Origin: an uncultured Candidatus Saccharibacteria bacterium
Lineage (GTDB): Bacteria; Patescibacteriota; Saccharimonadia; Saccharimonadales; Saccharimonadaceae
Direction: 5' to 3'
Assembly (NCBI GenBank): GCA_938017655.1
Contig: CALIJO010000021.1
Span: 1 to 31,654, forward strand
DNA length: 31,654 nucleotides
The position numbers were made by a program, and so were the translations under genes. The notes below the pieces were generated by a model that was not told where the DNA came from, did not search any database, and worked only from the letters and a program-made list of their open reading frames with translations. This document shows, one piece after another, positions 15,998-24,081 of this stretch (position 1 is the stretch's first letter; every line of letters starts with the position of its first letter).

Positions 15998-16026
15998 ATT
16001 ATAACAGTAAAAATTGCTTTCTGCAA
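15998..16026 (-). promoter_or_regulatory. Promoter of the structured small RNA
   Basis: TTGCAG (16021-16026) and TATAAT (15998-16003) 17 bp apart on the minus strand, with an extended TG before the -10. Confidence 0.75.
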
Positions 16027-16118
16027 TTCAAATCTCGACCCTTCTCACCCCAAGCAAGTGCTAATACTCGCCAGTCATTACCACCTATCGATATCTACAA
16101 TTCACCCAATATTTCAAC

Positions 16119-16763
16119 CTACGCTGCCCCAACTAACAGATAAAACACGCTTAAAATTCCCACCATCACATTATAGGTTAAAGTCGATAATGCACTGCCA
16201 AAAATCACCAAGAATAGATAAACAAACAAAATCCCCATACGCATTTCGATAAAATCCATCACCTCGCGTAACTTATCGGATAAGAAGTAATATAGCACCC
16301 TCGATCCATCTAGTGGTGGAATTGGAATTAAATTAAAAACCATAAAACCCAGGTTCATAATAATCGTTTGACCAAAAATAAATCCAATCACGCCTCGATC
16401 ATCTAAAAATCCCGTAAAATGTCCAATCATAAACATCAAAAACGCAATCAAAAGATTCATCATTGGTCCAGCTAGCGCCACAATTGCCATCGAGCCTTCC
16501 CCATTCCTTAAGTTTCGCCTATCTACGGGTACCGGTTTCGCCGCACCTAACACCACTCCCCCTGTAAGATATAACAAAACTGGCAAAATTACCGAAGTAA
16601 ATAAGTCTAGGTGCACTAATGGATTTAAAGACAACCTTCCCTCATCTTTCGCCGTCGTATCACCCTGAAAATAAGCCGCATAACCGTGCGCCACCTCATG
16701 TAATACCGTAGAAATAATGATAATCGTAAAAACAATCACGAGATTAAGTGGATTCATATTCAT
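16119..16763 (-). CDS. Site-2 protease family (M50) zinc metalloprotease
   Basis: A 214-aa intramembrane protease of the S2P/M50 family, which cuts membrane-bound substrates such as anti-sigma factors. The zinc motif HEVAH (H22, E23, H26) is in the first membrane segment, and the third ligand motif IPIPPLDGSR is near residue 148. Four to five membrane helices are visible and no PDZ domain is present, as in the short M50B group. Its substrate cannot be inferred from neighbours. The ATG at 16763 lies 6 bases after TGATATAAT, so the message is probably leaderless; an ATG two codons on (16757) is an alternative. Confidence 0.9.
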   Translation of the reverse strand: MNMNPLNLVIVFTIIIISTVLHEVAHGYAAYFQGDTTAKDEGRLSLNPLVHLDLFTSVILPVLLYLTGGVVLGAAKPVPVDRRNLRNGEGSMAIVALAGPMMNLLIAFLMFMIGHFTGFLDDRGVIGFIFGQTIIMNLGFMVFNLIPIPPLDGSRVLYYFLSDKLREVMDFIEMRMGILFVYLFLVIFGSALSTLTYNVMVGILSVFYLLVGAA

Positions 16764-16769
16764 ATATAT

Positions 16770-16778
16770 ATTATATCA
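16770..16778 (-). promoter_or_regulatory. Extended -10 of the M50 protease gene
   Basis: TGATATAAT ending 6 bases before the start codon. Confidence 0.55.
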
Positions 16779-16888
16779 CCCCCAAGACCCAAACTCGTCC
16801 AGTCAACAGTGAACACTAATTTTACTCAGAATCCTCAGCTGAACACATTTTTTATACATTTTCATACTGCTCCCCATATCACGACATC

Positions 16889-16910
16889 AAAAAACTCGCT
16901 ATTTCGCGAG
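16889..16910 (-). terminator. Terminator after the 16928-17380 gene
   Basis: On the minus strand CTCGC pairs with GCGAG around GAAATA, followed by T6. The stem is short but GC-rich. Two copies of TGAACACATTTTTTA on the plus strand flank it (about 16841 and 16914); a third occurs at about 10624. Confidence 0.6.
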
Positions 16911-16927
16911 CTCTTTGAACACATTTT

Positions 16928-17380
16928 TTAATTAAGTACCACCACTTCTTGTGTGGTAGGTAAATCTTCTGCGCGTTTAATCTTCAGTTTCTTTTCCGTG
17001 TGAGCACTTAATTTAAGTTCTGCTACCATACCGTCGACATTTCCTGTCGCTACGATAAGTTTAGGTCCAATTTCCCTAATCGCACGCACTGAGCTAGTAC
17101 AGAGAATATCCGAGACACCGATGTCATCTAATCCCTCTTCAATATCACCCAAAATACCGATACGCACCCCAGATACGCTCACATCGTAGATGGTTTTTGT
17201 ATTGTTCATTACTGGCACACCTAAGATGGAGACTTCCCCAATTTCGTATTCACCAGGTCCACTAATCACACCCACACCGAGATCGGCCGCAATCGTCCCC
17301 TCTACAAAATTAATCGCAATCTGCTTTGTACTAGTCTTAATCGCGATAGTTTCTGGGCTTTTACTTTCTAATTCAAACAT
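16928..17380 (-). CDS. Metallo-beta-lactamase-fold protein without metal site
   Basis: A 150-aa protein resembling the UlaG-like branch of the metallo-beta-lactamase superfamily: GPGEYEIGEVSILGVPV and the later GILGDIEEGLDDIGVSDIL segment match that fold. The family's HxHxDH zinc motif is missing and the protein is well below the usual length (200 aa or more), so it is probably not a hydrolase. It has a strong AAAGGAGG ribosome site and lies 37 bp after the winged-helix gene, in one operon. It might be a structural or binding relic conserved in this lineage; the function is unknown. Confidence 0.6.
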   Translation of the reverse strand: MFELESKSPETIAIKTSTKQIAINFVEGTIAADLGVGVISGPGEYEIGEVSILGVPVMNNTKTIYDVSVSGVRIGILGDIEEGLDDIGVSDILCTSSVRAIREIGPKLIVATGNVDGMVAELKLSAHTEKKLKIKRAEDLPTTQEVVVLN

Positions 17381-17417
17381 TTTCCTCCTTTATCTGTTCG
17401 GCCACCCTGCTATTTTG

Positions 17418-18023
17418 CTAATTCAACATTCCTTCTGGATCATATTGGACAATGTGCTGCATTTCCATAATTTCTTTTAAGAATCGATCCTTCACACTCA
17501 ATCGATATTTGAAATCATCACGCGAAATGATCACATAATTTAATGGCTTCCCCTCTTTTTTCTCCACTACTTCCGCCCAGCGCGAAAGCTTTTTCGTCCT
17601 ATCATCCCCCACAACCAGCATATCAATTCCATCTTGTCCTGGCACGCGGTTCGTCACAAATAGGAAACTCAGGTATGACTTCACTGGGCGAATATATTCA
17701 TCCCAAGTACTATCTTTCACTGCAGTCTCTACTAATACTTTATCAACTTTAGTCGAAAACATCATATTTAACGCTCTCGCGAATGGATGCTTCGTATTCG
17801 CTGAATAATAAACCTTATTGTCATAGGTTTCGTTCTTAATCACGCCGATTGATTCAAGATTACTTAATTCACGGCGCACGGAATTAATTTGTTCATCGAT
17901 CACCCTAGTCATTTCCCTGACATAATAGGAACGCTCGATATTGCTAAAAAATAATGATAATAATTTTGTTCGCGTTTTTGAGCCGAACAATTTTTCTAAA
18001 GGAGTTGTATTTTCTTTGCCCAT
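17418..18023 (-). CDS. Winged-helix protein with nucleotidyltransferase-like domain
   Basis: A 201-aa protein. Residues about 8-75 form a winged helix (KLFGSKTRTKLLSLFFSN, MTRVIDEQINSVRRELSNLESIGVI, then the wing KVYYSAN), like ArsR/MarR-type regulators. The remainder resembles a MNT-type nucleotidyltransferase fold (SYLSFLFVTNRVPGQDGIDMLVVGDD), but the catalytic GS motif is absent, so activity is unlikely. It probably binds DNA as a regulator; targets are unknown. The promoter has an extended -10 TGCTAAAAT nine bases before the ATG. It is first in an operon with the 16928-17380 gene and follows miaA by 32 bp. Confidence 0.7.
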   Translation of the reverse strand: MGKENTTPLEKLFGSKTRTKLLSLFFSNIERSYYVREMTRVIDEQINSVRRELSNLESIGVIKNETYDNKVYYSANTKHPFARALNMMFSTKVDKVLVETAVKDSTWDEYIRPVKSYLSFLFVTNRVPGQDGIDMLVVGDDRTKKLSRWAEVVEKKEGKPLNYVIISRDDFKYRLSVKDRFLKEIMEMQHIVQYDPEGMLN

Positions 18024-18032
18024 ATTACTTAT

Positions 18033-18041
18033 ATTTTAGCA
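18033..18041 (-). promoter_or_regulatory. Extended -10 of the winged-helix gene
   Basis: TGCTAAAAT ending 9 bases before ATG 18023. It is the same box as at 9191-9199 and 29903-29911. Confidence 0.55.
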
Positions 18042-18055
18042 CCTGAAGCTGTATT

Positions 18056-18793
18056 TTAGTAGTGTCCAACCTGAAACTTCTCTAAAATCTTGTCTAAAAT
18101 TTCTTCACGCTTGCACCATTTTATTTCCGGGTTCCGCTTAAACCAAGTCATCTGGCGTTTTGCCAACTGAAAATCTGAGGTCGAAGCTAAATTTATCGCC
18201 TCCTCCAGACTCAATATACCGTTCAAATAGTCCCAAACGTATCGATAAATATTACTCCTCATCGCAGGCAGTCCAAAATCATATTTGTGAGCCAGTTTGC
18301 GGCATTCCTCATATAATTCTTCATTAAACATCGACTGAACACGTTTTTTAATACGCTTGCCTAGCTCTTCACGATCAGTTAAAATACCATAAATTTCGTA
18401 CTCATCCCCCATTTTTTTCCGGTCAAGCTCTTTTCTTTTCGCTTCCTCTGAAAATTGATAGTCAAACACCAGCGCATCAACATAAAGTCCCGTCCCACCT
18501 ACCACGATTGGCTGCCTACCACGCGCTAAAATCTCAGCAATCTTCTCTTTCGCATAGTTTTTCCAGTCCACCACCGTGAATCTCTCATCCGGTCGCACTA
18601 AATCAAAGCCAAAATGTGGCACCCCATCGCGTTCTATCAGATCAGGTTTCGCCGTACCAATATCCATACCCTGAAAAATCGTCCGCGAATCCGCGCTAAT
18701 AATCTCACCATTAAGACGCTTCGCCAGCTCCACCGCTACCGCGGTTTTCCCTGATGCTGTCGGCCCCACGATTACTATAATTTTAGTGTTCAT
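18056..18793 (-). CDS. miaA: tRNA dimethylallyltransferase
   Basis: MiaA transfers an isopentenyl group to A37 of tRNAs reading UNN codons. The P-loop GPTASGKT (10-17), the substrate site DSRTIFQGMDIGTAKP, VVGGTGLYVDAL and the family's AKRQMTWFKR near the C-terminus are all present. At 245 aa it is about 60-70 residues shorter than E. coli MiaA, mainly in the inserted helical domain and the C-terminus, a common shortening in reduced genomes. The start at 18793 is preceded by two tandem copies of TTTATAGTAAAAA, the nearer -10-like TATAGT ending only 4 bases before the ATG. Confidence 0.93.
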   Translation of the reverse strand: MNTKIIVIVGPTASGKTAVAVELAKRLNGEIISADSRTIFQGMDIGTAKPDLIERDGVPHFGFDLVRPDERFTVVDWKNYAKEKIAEILARGRQPIVVGGTGLYVDALVFDYQFSEEAKRKELDRKKMGDEYEIYGILTDREELGKRIKKRVQSMFNEELYEECRKLAHKYDFGLPAMRSNIYRYVWDYLNGILSLEEAINLASTSDFQLAKRQMTWFKRNPEIKWCKREEILDKILEKFQVGHY

Positions 18794-18815
18794 TTTTACT
18801 ATAAATTTTTTACTA

Positions 18816-18858
18816 TAAAAATCTGATCAGCGCCACCCCTATAATCTCACTGACCAGA
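18816..18858 (-). terminator. Terminator of thrS
   Basis: TCTGGTCAG pairs with CTGATCAGA (one G-U) around a 19-base loop, followed by TTTTTAT. It lies 7 bases after the thrS stop. Confidence 0.65.
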
Positions 18859-18865
18859 CCCCTCA

Positions 18866-20656
18866 TTATTTAATATTTTGTAAGTATTCGGCAAGCTCCG
18901 TTAGTGCCACCGTTTTTTCCGCGTCTTTTTCGCGTACTGAAACCGTACCATTTTCCTTGTCGCGTTCACCGACGATTAATAACACCGGTGTCTTCATCGA
19001 GACCGCACGCTTAATCTTCTTTCCGAGTGATTCATCAGATACATCCGCAGTAAAACGCAAATCATTATGCTTCAAAGGTATCTCAAGTGTTACTTCGCTC
19101 AAGATCTGCTTGATTTTCTCTACATAATCTAGCACCTGGTCGTTCACCGTCAAAATACGAACCTGTTCTGGCGCACACCAGAATGGGAACCAACCAGAAG
19201 TATGTTCGATAAATACTGACATAAAACGTTCAATTGAACCCAAAGTCGCATGATGAATCATCACTGGCTGCTCTTTTTCACCATTCTCATTCACAAAAGT
19301 CAAACCAAAGCGTTCCGGTTGGACAAAATCCAGCTGAATTGTCGCCACTTGATGTTCACGACCAATCGCATCCTCAGCCATAAAATCAATCTTCGGACCA
19401 TAAAATGCTGCTTCCCCTTCCATTTCAAAGTAATCCAAACCATTTTCGATCGCCGCTTCTTTAATTTGCGCCTGAGCCATTTCCCAAAGTGATTTATCAC
19501 CAAGATATTTATCCTCATCATTGCGATAAGATAAGCGAGCACGTAATTTACTCATCCCCACCACGGTATAGAGTTCACGCACGATCCCGACTAAGTTCTG
19601 GATCTCTGCCTTAATTTGCTCTTTACGGCAGAATACATGGGTATCATCCTGCGTCAAAGAGCGCACACGTGATAATCCACCCAGCTCACCCGACTTTTCA
19701 TCACGATAATCAGTCGTAGATTCCATATAGCGCACCGGCATTTCCTTATACGTACGTGGGCGACTAGCAAAAATTTGTGCATGGTGTGGACAGTTCATTG
19801 GTTTCAAGGCAAATTCTTCCCCATTTACTTGAGAATGTACCAAGAATAATTCCGCACCGAACTTTGCGTAGTGACCCGAGGCCTTATAGAGATCCAGCTT
19901 CGTAATATGTGGCGTCCAAACTCGCTCAAAACCGTATCTCGCCCGTAGTAACAAGGAATAATTTGTCAAAACATCACGCAGTACAGTCCCACGAGGCGAG
20001 AAGAGCGGCAAACCTGCGCCCACTAATTCTGAAAAGCTAAATAAATCTAATTCCTTACCAAGTTTGCGGTGGTCACGCGCTTTCGCTTCTTCTAGGCGCT
20101 GCAGATATTCCTTTAGTTCTTCTTCCGTCTCAAAGGCCACACCGTAAATACGCGTCAACATTTCACGCTTTTCGTCACCACGCCAGTAGGCCCCAGCCAC
20201 CTTAATTAGTTTGAAAGCACCGACCTTACCGGTATTCTCTACGTGTGGACCCTTGCAAAGATCTGTAAAATCACCGAGTTGATAGAAAGAAATAGTCTCT
20301 GATTCTGGTAAATCTTCGATCAGCTCTACCTTATATTTTTGATGATTTTCTTTCGCCCAAGCCAAAGCCTCTTCGCGACTTTTCTCAGAATAGATCAATT
20401 CGAACTTCTTATTGACGATTGAATACATTTTTTTCTGAATCTTTGGAAGCTCTGCATCGGTAATTTTCACTGCATTACCCTCTGCGTCCTTCACTTCCGA
20501 AAGATCAATATCGTAATAAAAACCAGTTGCCGTCGCTGGGCCCACGCCAAACTGCACTCCTGGATACATTTCAACCAAAGCGGCAGCTAAAACATGACTA
20601 AGTGTATGGCGTATTTTCATTACATTTTGTTCATCTTCGCCACATAGGTTACACAT
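18866..20656 (-). CDS. thrS: Threonyl-tRNA synthetase lacking the TGS domain
   Basis: ThrRS charges tRNA-Thr. The editing domain comes first (H17 and H21 of HTLSH, with C134 and H138 of CKGPH, the four residues that clear mischarged Ser). The class II catalytic core follows, with the zinc Cys at C289 in PMNCPHHAQ and motif-2-like SLTQDDTHVFC, then the anticodon domain (VRILTVNDQVLDY to the end). At 596 aa it lacks the about 60-residue N-terminal TGS domain of E. coli ThrRS. In its place is a short MCNLCGEDEQ with a CxxC pair. It has an AGAAGG ribosome site 4 bases before the ATG and an extended -10 (TGTTAGAAT, 20694-20702), so this gene has a normal short leader. It is divergent from tRNA-Val. 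Confidence 0.96.
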   Translation of the reverse strand: MCNLCGEDEQNVMKIRHTLSHVLAAALVEMYPGVQFGVGPATATGFYYDIDLSEVKDAEGNAVKITDAELPKIQKKMYSIVNKKFELIYSEKSREEALAWAKENHQKYKVELIEDLPESETISFYQLGDFTDLCKGPHVENTGKVGAFKLIKVAGAYWRGDEKREMLTRIYGVAFETEEELKEYLQRLEEAKARDHRKLGKELDLFSFSELVGAGLPLFSPRGTVLRDVLTNYSLLLRARYGFERVWTPHITKLDLYKASGHYAKFGAELFLVHSQVNGEEFALKPMNCPHHAQIFASRPRTYKEMPVRYMESTTDYRDEKSGELGGLSRVRSLTQDDTHVFCRKEQIKAEIQNLVGIVRELYTVVGMSKLRARLSYRNDEDKYLGDKSLWEMAQAQIKEAAIENGLDYFEMEGEAAFYGPKIDFMAEDAIGREHQVATIQLDFVQPERFGLTFVNENGEKEQPVMIHHATLGSIERFMSVFIEHTSGWFPFWCAPEQVRILTVNDQVLDYVEKIKQILSEVTLEIPLKHNDLRFTADVSDESLGKKIKRAVSMKTPVLLIVGERDKENGTVSVREKDAEKTVALTELAEYLQNIK

Positions 20657-20710
20657 TCTGCCTTCTTTCTAATTACTCAAAAATATTTCTTTTATTCTAA
20701 CATATTTTAT

Positions 20711-20718
20711 GGTAAAAT
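20711..20718 (+). promoter_or_regulatory. -10 region of tRNA-Val
   Basis: TGGTAAAAT-type extended -10 (TAAAAT 20713-20718), 8 bases before the mature tRNA. It lies back to back with the thrS -10 at 20694-20699. Confidence 0.6.
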
Positions 20719-20726
20719 ACATCTAC

Positions 20727-20803
20727 GGGTCGCTAACTCAGCTGGCTAGAGTGTCTCCTTTACACGGAGGAAGTCGGGGGTTCGAATCCCTCGCGACCCA
20801 CCA
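20727..20803 (+). tRNA. tRNA-Val (anticodon UAC), CCA encoded
   Basis: A full cloverleaf: acceptor GGGTCGC with GCGACCC, D arm with AGCTGGCTAGAG, anticodon loop TTTACAC giving UAC (Val, GUA codons), T loop TTCGAAT with stem GGGGG/TCCCT-type pairing, discriminator A at 20800 and CCA at 20801-20803. It is the only tRNA I find in the window. Confidence 0.95.
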
Positions 20804-20816
20804 GATCTAGTTAATT

Positions 20817-20847
20817 AAAAAACGGATTTTATATCCGTCTTTTTTTA
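20817..20847. terminator. Bidirectional terminator after tRNA-Val
   Basis: ACGGAT with ATCCGT around TTTAT, with A6 before and CT7 after. It works for the plus-strand tRNA and for minus-strand transcription leaving the glycosyltransferase gene. Confidence 0.8.
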
Positions 20848-20896
20848 TTCCCCATCTTTCCAATTAGGAGTCTCTTGTCCGTATTAAATCCCACGT

Positions 20897-20921
20897 CCGG
20901 ATTTCACATCCGTCTTTTTTT
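20897..20921 (+). terminator. Second, near-duplicate terminator
   Basis: CGGAT with ATCCG around TTCAC and the same GTCTTTTTTTATT tail as the hairpin 75 bases upstream. It overlaps the stop codon of the converging glycosyltransferase gene. It appears to be a duplicate. Confidence 0.65.
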
Positions 20922-22653
20922 ATTTCTTCACCACTTTCTTCGTGACGTCGAATTTTTCCATATAATTCCCCACCATTAGCCTCGTCTGCGAATAAAACGC
21001 CGTAAAAGATTGATAAATAATCGCCACCACTGGCATCAAAAGCCATTGTAACAGCATAAAAATCTTTGGTTTTTTAATATGAGCCGGACGCTTCGGTAAC
21101 ATCCTAAATGATAATAGGATCGTCGCCATTAAACCAATTGAAGCGAATAGCTGCACGTAAGAAATTGTGTTTGGCAAATTAAAGGTCAAAAGTTCCTTCG
21201 AGGAGGCATTGAGTAATTTTGGTACCCAGCCACCGAACGCCACCATTGGCGAGATTGAAGCAAGCGTCACGTGCCCCTCTAGGAGCCTTGCAAATTTCAT
21301 AAATAACGGCCAGAATTTCATTCCAGTTCGCTCCAGGCGATCTTTCGAGAAAGTTCGCACCCCTACGTAAGCCACATCGGAAGCTCCGTAATCCCAGCGT
21401 CTTAGCTGAATAAATTGCGCCTTCAAAGTCTTCCAGAGACCGTCCTCCATCACTGCATCCTGATAAATCGGAATATGAATTGGCTTCACGCTGTAATCAC
21501 CCTTGAAATAGAATAGTGAGCGCCAATATTGATGACCATCTTCCACAATTGTCAATTTACTCCAATAACCCATATTTGATAACGCCAAAAATGGCTGCGA
21601 ATGCGAAGCAAAATTTTTCAAAGTATGTACGCGCATCGAAGAAATAATATTAAAAAATGAGTTCGAAACCGCAATAATTCGCATCGGCGCCGGCGTCTCC
21701 CAGATATTATTAGTAAATAATGAAATTGGCTGATAGCTCAAATGTTGGCGGTTCGGATGTACCACAAATTCATAAGCCACATTATCTAGATATGACTTGT
21801 GCATCTTATTGTCAGAATCTAGAGAAGTTGCAATCACATTTGCAAAATCAATCTTTTTCTTGCGCAAAAATTTTGCCAATTCCTCTGCGGCATAATCTAG
21901 GTTTGGTCCCTTACCCTGAATTTCCCCCTTCAGATCTTTTGGATGCATCACCGGGATAAAAGCATAAAAATCGTCTTTAAACTTTTCATACAACTGTTTC
22001 GCGTTCTCCTTCATCGCTTCCCCACCGCGCTCTTCATAGCCGAACACTAAAATTATTTTTTTATTATCAAAGGTAGTATTTTTCACCGCCTCTACTGTCG
22101 GAATCAAAGTTTCGAGACCTTCATTGTAAGCTACCATGATCACCGCATGATAAATATCTCCTGGTTTTGGAAATTCCACCTTCAGCACCTTACCATTTTC
22201 GTCTAGCATCTTTTCCGACACCACCAAATCACGGCCCGTCGCCAACATCTTCAAATTTCTCACATGCTTATCGAAACCAAATTCGTTACTTTTCTTACGA
22301 TGATACTTTTCATAAGCCGCATGTGGATCATATAAATCCAAAAATCTCTGATGCCAGTCCACTTTTTCTGAAGCTTTCGAAGCCTGATACCCCTGTACGG
22401 TACGAAAAGTAATTCCCACTGCCTTTACTAAGGTCGTAGCAATAATAAATAACAGATAGTAAGAACCTAGTACTGGACTAATCAATGAAAAAATCACGAG
22501 TAGCAGTAAAATCATATACGAAGTGAAGCCCGGTAGAATCTCAAAAAAGCGATAAAGCTTCGTACGTTTCCCCTGTGGTAAATCCAAACTATCCCAAACT
22601 GACTTCTCTGTATTTTGTTGTGCTTTTTTCTGCGCCTTTTGCTGTTTTTTCAT
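20920..22653 (-). CDS. Membrane family-2 glycosyltransferase
   Basis: A 577-aa processive GT2-type enzyme, like cellulose, chitin or hyaluronan synthases. Two membrane helices lie near 42-83. The GT-A domain begins HAVIMVAYNEG (169-179), with the nucleotide-sugar motif LDSDNK (D279, D281), the acceptor/catalytic region VEDGHQYW (370-377, the TED equivalent) and QLRRW (416-420). Two to four helices close the C-terminus. It should extend or transfer sugars at the cytoplasmic membrane for an envelope polysaccharide or glycolipid; the sugar is not predictable. Upstream is a small membrane protein (20 bp gap) that could be a partner. A TATAAC box ends 4 bases before the ATG; no good ribosome site is seen. 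Confidence 0.88.
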   Translation of the reverse strand: MKKQQKAQKKAQQNTEKSVWDSLDLPQGKRTKLYRFFEILPGFTSYMILLLLVIFSLISPVLGSYYLLFIIATTLVKAVGITFRTVQGYQASKASEKVDWHQRFLDLYDPHAAYEKYHRKKSNEFGFDKHVRNLKMLATGRDLVVSEKMLDENGKVLKVEFPKPGDIYHAVIMVAYNEGLETLIPTVEAVKNTTFDNKKIILVFGYEERGGEAMKENAKQLYEKFKDDFYAFIPVMHPKDLKGEIQGKGPNLDYAAEELAKFLRKKKIDFANVIATSLDSDNKMHKSYLDNVAYEFVVHPNRQHLSYQPISLFTNNIWETPAPMRIIAVSNSFFNIISSMRVHTLKNFASHSQPFLALSNMGYWSKLTIVEDGHQYWRSLFYFKGDYSVKPIHIPIYQDAVMEDGLWKTLKAQFIQLRRWDYGASDVAYVGVRTFSKDRLERTGMKFWPLFMKFARLLEGHVTLASISPMVAFGGWVPKLLNASSKELLTFNLPNTISYVQLFASIGLMATILLSFRMLPKRPAHIKKPKIFMLLQWLLMPVVAIIYQSFTAFYSQTRLMVGNYMEKFDVTKKVVKK

Positions 22654-22673
22654 TCAAGTTATATCCGAATTAA

Positions 22674-23078
22674 TTAACCCTCACCTAGTAATCTAATGAA
22701 AACCAAAAAGCCCAGCACTAAAATACCGAATGAAATACAAATAAACATTTTTGCCACCGCTGCACCCTTTTTCTCAAAAATTCGCAGTGCTAATAGATTA
22801 TGTAATACCCCCAAAGTTAAAGCCAAAATTGGAAAAATCAGCATTGCCTGCCATGATCCATCATGATAACCCCCGGAATTCGCCATCGAAGACCATTCTC
22901 CACCTTGATAACGCCCGATATCCCCATAGCTAATTTTTACAATTGAGGCATTTGGTTGTAAATTCAATGCCGAAAAAATCAGAAAAGCCAGAGATAAAAT
23001 CAGAAGTATTATCTGAAAAACTACCAGGCTACGTTCCTTTTGATAGGCTTCCTTAAAAGTCACAATTAATTCTTTCAT
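22674..23078 (-). CDS. Small membrane protein with three helices
   Basis: About 134 aa, not recognised. There is a basic N-terminus (MKELIVTFKEAYQKERS), a first helix (VVFQIILLILSLAFLIFSAL), an extracytoplasmic loop of about 35 residues rich in Gly/Ser/Tyr (YGDIGRYQGGEW, NSGGYHDGSW), and two more helices (LIFPILALTLGVLHNLLAL, FICISFGILVLGFLVFI). I start it at ATG 23078 because TGGTATAAT ends 7 bases upstream; an in-frame ATG at 23108 lies inside that promoter. It may work with the adjacent glycosyltransferase (inference from position only). Confidence 0.72.
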   Translation of the reverse strand: MKELIVTFKEAYQKERSLVVFQIILLILSLAFLIFSALNLQPNASIVKISYGDIGRYQGGEWSSMANSGGYHDGSWQAMLIFPILALTLGVLHNLLALRIFEKKGAAVAKMFICISFGILVLGFLVFIRLLGEG

Positions 23079-23097
23079 TCCTCTTATTATACCATTT

Positions 23098-24081
23098 TTA
23101 TTTATCAAGCAATTTACAAATCAAATTCAGCATCAATTCCTTCTCTTCCGGTTGACTTTCCGCAATCAAAAGCACCAAAGCCGTTAGAGCCCGATCAGAA
23201 AGCTTCGTCTCTCCCTGTTCATTCAATTGAAAGAAATTCACCGACAAATAAACCACAAAAAGCAGCGCTCCAATCTGCTGATTTCCCTCTAGAAACGGTT
23301 TCTCATGTACGATAAAATATAGTAATTTCGCCGCTCGCCTAGCCACCGAATCGCTTCGTTCGAACAAATTTTGTATTCGGGCCGAAATTAGCGTTTCGCC
23401 CCTGTTATTTTCCGTCAGTACTCCAAATTTTTCGCTCTCATTCAGTCTTTCACGTAGGTCCGAAATATAATTTTCAATCTCCACCTCGCTCAAATCTCTT
23501 CTCGCCCTGGTCTCTACTGAAAAAATAATTTTATTGTTCAGATATTCTGAAATCGTCGCAAAACTATCCGCATATTTTGTCACCACCTCGAGTACACCAT
23601 TCGCTTCATTCGCACTCAAGCTAGTTTCCGTCAACATCCTGCGCACGATCCCCAGCGTTTCCTCTAAATTCTGTAATTTCTCACTTCCATCCGGCAGTTT
23701 CTTCACCAAGTCATAATTAACCGCCACCCCCTCCGTCATATAACGCTTAATAATCGAGGAGGCCCAGATACGAAATTTCGTAGCTTTTTTCGAATTCACT
23801 CGGTAACCCACCGAGATAATCACATCCAAATTATACTTCTTAATCTTACGCGCAATCCGACGACCCCCCTCGAGACGCTCTTCCACCTCTTCCTTCACGC
23901 ATTTTTCCGCTTCCAACTCCTCATCAGCAAAAATATTACGTAAATGTCTGGAAATTACCGTACGATCCACCTCAAAAAGCTCCGCAATCTTCCCCTGTTC
24001 CGCCCAAATCGTCTGATTCATTTCATCGACATCGAAAAAGACCTCCCCCTCTGCACCCTGATAAATTTCTAACTTCGACAT
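23098..24081 (-). CDS. RhuM-family protein with degenerate Fic domain
   Basis: A 327-aa protein. Residues about 1-125 match the RhuM (virulence-associated) family: QGKIAELFEVDRTVISRHLRNIF, KKYNLDVIISVGYRVNSKKATKFRIWA. The C-terminal part is a Fic/Doc-like helical domain. The Fic core normally reads HPFxxGNxR; here it is KPFLEGNQQ (261-269), so the catalytic His is Lys and the phosphate-binding Arg is Gln, and AMP transfer is unlikely. The ATG at 24081 overlaps the polA stop (TGATG), with GGAGA at good spacing, so translation is coupled to polA. Such proteins often travel with mobile or toxin modules, but no antitoxin is adjacent here. Function is unknown. Confidence 0.8.
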   Translation of the reverse strand: MSKLEIYQGAEGEVFFDVDEMNQTIWAEQGKIAELFEVDRTVISRHLRNIFADEELEAEKCVKEEVEERLEGGRRIARKIKKYNLDVIISVGYRVNSKKATKFRIWASSIIKRYMTEGVAVNYDLVKKLPDGSEKLQNLEETLGIVRRMLTETSLSANEANGVLEVVTKYADSFATISEYLNNKIIFSVETRARRDLSEVEIENYISDLRERLNESEKFGVLTENNRGETLISARIQNLFERSDSVARRAAKLLYFIVHEKPFLEGNQQIGALLFVVYLSVNFFQLNEQGETKLSDRALTALVLLIAESQPEEKELMLNLICKLLDK

